Source of the DNA: Harmothoe impar
Lineage: Eukaryota; Annelida; Polychaeta; Phyllodocida; Polynoidae
NCBI GenBank assembly: GCA_947462335.1
Contig: OX381720.1
Location: forward strand, 4,657,501 to 4,721,500
Length of the DNA: 64,000 nucleotides
Direction of reading: 5' to 3'
Positions within the stretch are counted from its first letter, which is position 1; every line of letters starts with the position of its first letter. Below, piece after piece: positions 63,178 through 64,000 of the stretch. A program made the position numbers and the translations under genes. The notes beneath the pieces were generated by a model. It was not told the origin of the DNA. It worked only from the letters and a program-made list of their open reading frames with translations, and searched no databases.

Positions 63178-63720
63178 TTTTTTTTTTGGCATAAGAATTC
63201 ACATACATGGGGCGTTTTTCAACCAATGCCAAGGAGAGTCAATCGAGCGATTTTATCTCAAAGAGTTCATACTCTGGGAATAACTTAATCTATGACGATA
63301 ACTGTCTACAATCTAGCTTGTTTTATATTCTAAGATATGGCCTTCATAAAGTCTGCTCGTGAGTCAGTTCTTTGGGTATTAGGGGTGAGCTCGTTCCAGA
63401 GTATGGCTCCCCTTTACAGTGGGCCCTTGGTGAAGATGTCTTTTCTCGTCCGGGGTAGTTTTAGCTTCACGCTGGCGTGCCCTCTTAGGACACTGCTGGT
63501 ACAAGGATGTTTAGTGGATCCTTGGATAGGCGGTGGAGTTGGGACAATAATTGTCGTCTTCTCGTTACTTCTAGGTAGGACACTCTGTTCCTGGTATGCA
63601 GGTCTAGGACATGCATGTCCTGGGCAATTCGTTCGTACGCCCTTAAGGTGGGTCGATCCCATTGATTCAAAGTGTTCAGAATTCCACAAATATTTTTCTG
63701 TAGCAACTCTAAATCATTTG
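63178..63720 (-). pseudogene. dead LINE 3' end (reverse transcriptase C-terminus)
   Basis: On the minus strand a frame ends at a stop at 63330-63332 after WNELTPNTQRT and RADFMKAIS, the style of C-terminus common in LINE ORF2 proteins. Upstream in the same frame RKDIFTKGPL is followed by a stop (63414-63416). Further upstream, in another frame, LRAYERIAQDMH and RRRQLLSQLHRL belong to the same region, so there is at least one frameshift and one nonsense mutation. A 3' UTR of about 140 bp leads to an A11 tail (63178-63188 on the plus strand as T). It is not the same family as the intact LINE at 18745. Confidence 0.65.
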
Positions 63721-64000
63721 AAAACGGAAAATGGAAAGAAAAATAGGGGGTCCCGAGCTACTTTTTAAAATATGGAATTTTGAAAAAAAAAAGTATTTTA
63801 ATTTTACATTAAAAAAACGAAAATAATGTAAAAATTCCTACAATTTTATTTTCTATCAACCAATAAACACAGAACTCTGAAACATCACACAATGAACAAA
63901 GGGATAAATACCTTTATTCTAAAAATAGTTTTGAGGTTTTATCACGTTGCATTCTGGGTAAAAATTTCATCTTTCGGAGAAGAAAAGACATAATCTTTCA
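63721..64000. other. AT-rich window edge
   Basis: Long A/T tracts (about 63784-63840); no feature recognised before the window ends. Confidence 0.4.

Noticed and set aside
63337..63768. 143-codon plus-strand open frame
   Set aside because: It is the antisense of the LINE C-terminus, which has the recognisable protein motif.

Overview
This window looks like nuclear DNA of an animal with a compact but very transposon-rich genome, most likely a marine invertebrate. No bacterial gene layout, operon or Shine-Dalgarno pattern is visible. Instead there is one intact non-LTR retrotransposon ORF, many short inverted-repeat transposons (MITEs), tRNA-derived repeats, minisatellites and long AT-rich stretches without open frames. 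I cannot name the species. The fold-back elements with tandem-repeat arms resemble in structure the TU elements of sea urchins and FB elements of flies, but that is a structural analogy only.

Layout. 0-18 kb: tRNA-like repeats, a small fold-back element (1744-2303), several long terminal-inverted-repeat (TIR) elements (5381-6238, 6318-8626, 11000-12653) and copies of a TTAA-flanked MITE called TM-A here. 18.7-22.1 kb: a LINE with a complete 951-residue endonuclease/reverse transcriptase ORF, a polyadenylation signal and a poly(A) tail. 22-28 kb: dense TM-A copies and hairpin MITEs. 28.06-30.39 kb: a fold-back element (FB2) with 18-20 bp minisatellite arms, inserted inside a TM-A copy. 31-37 kb: hairpin MITEs, poly-C-tract elements, (TA)n and (TGG)n microsatellites. 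37.1-38.7 kb: a four-level nest (dispersed repeat R, then a TA-flanked element, then tandem tRNA-Arg-like units, then a second TTAA MITE). 38.7-52.1 kb: more TM-A copies and MITEs, with weak promoter-like motif clusters near 48.6 kb and 52.9-53.1 kb. 53.99-56.84 kb: a 2.86-kb fold-back element (FB3) with about 63-bp repeats in opposite orientation in its two arms. 57-64 kb: LINE 3' ends, further MITEs and a dead LINE fragment on the minus strand.

Only the LINE ORF is a confident protein-coding gene. It supplies its own endonuclease and reverse transcriptase. The TIR elements carry no transposase here and would need enzymes encoded elsewhere; the TTAA target and CCC...GGG ends of TM-A point to a piggyBac-type transposase. 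I found no convincing host exon, rRNA, functional tRNA or CRISPR array. The most informative part of the window is the nesting: several elements sit inside others with readable target duplications, and paralogous copies elsewhere in the window preserve the empty sites.
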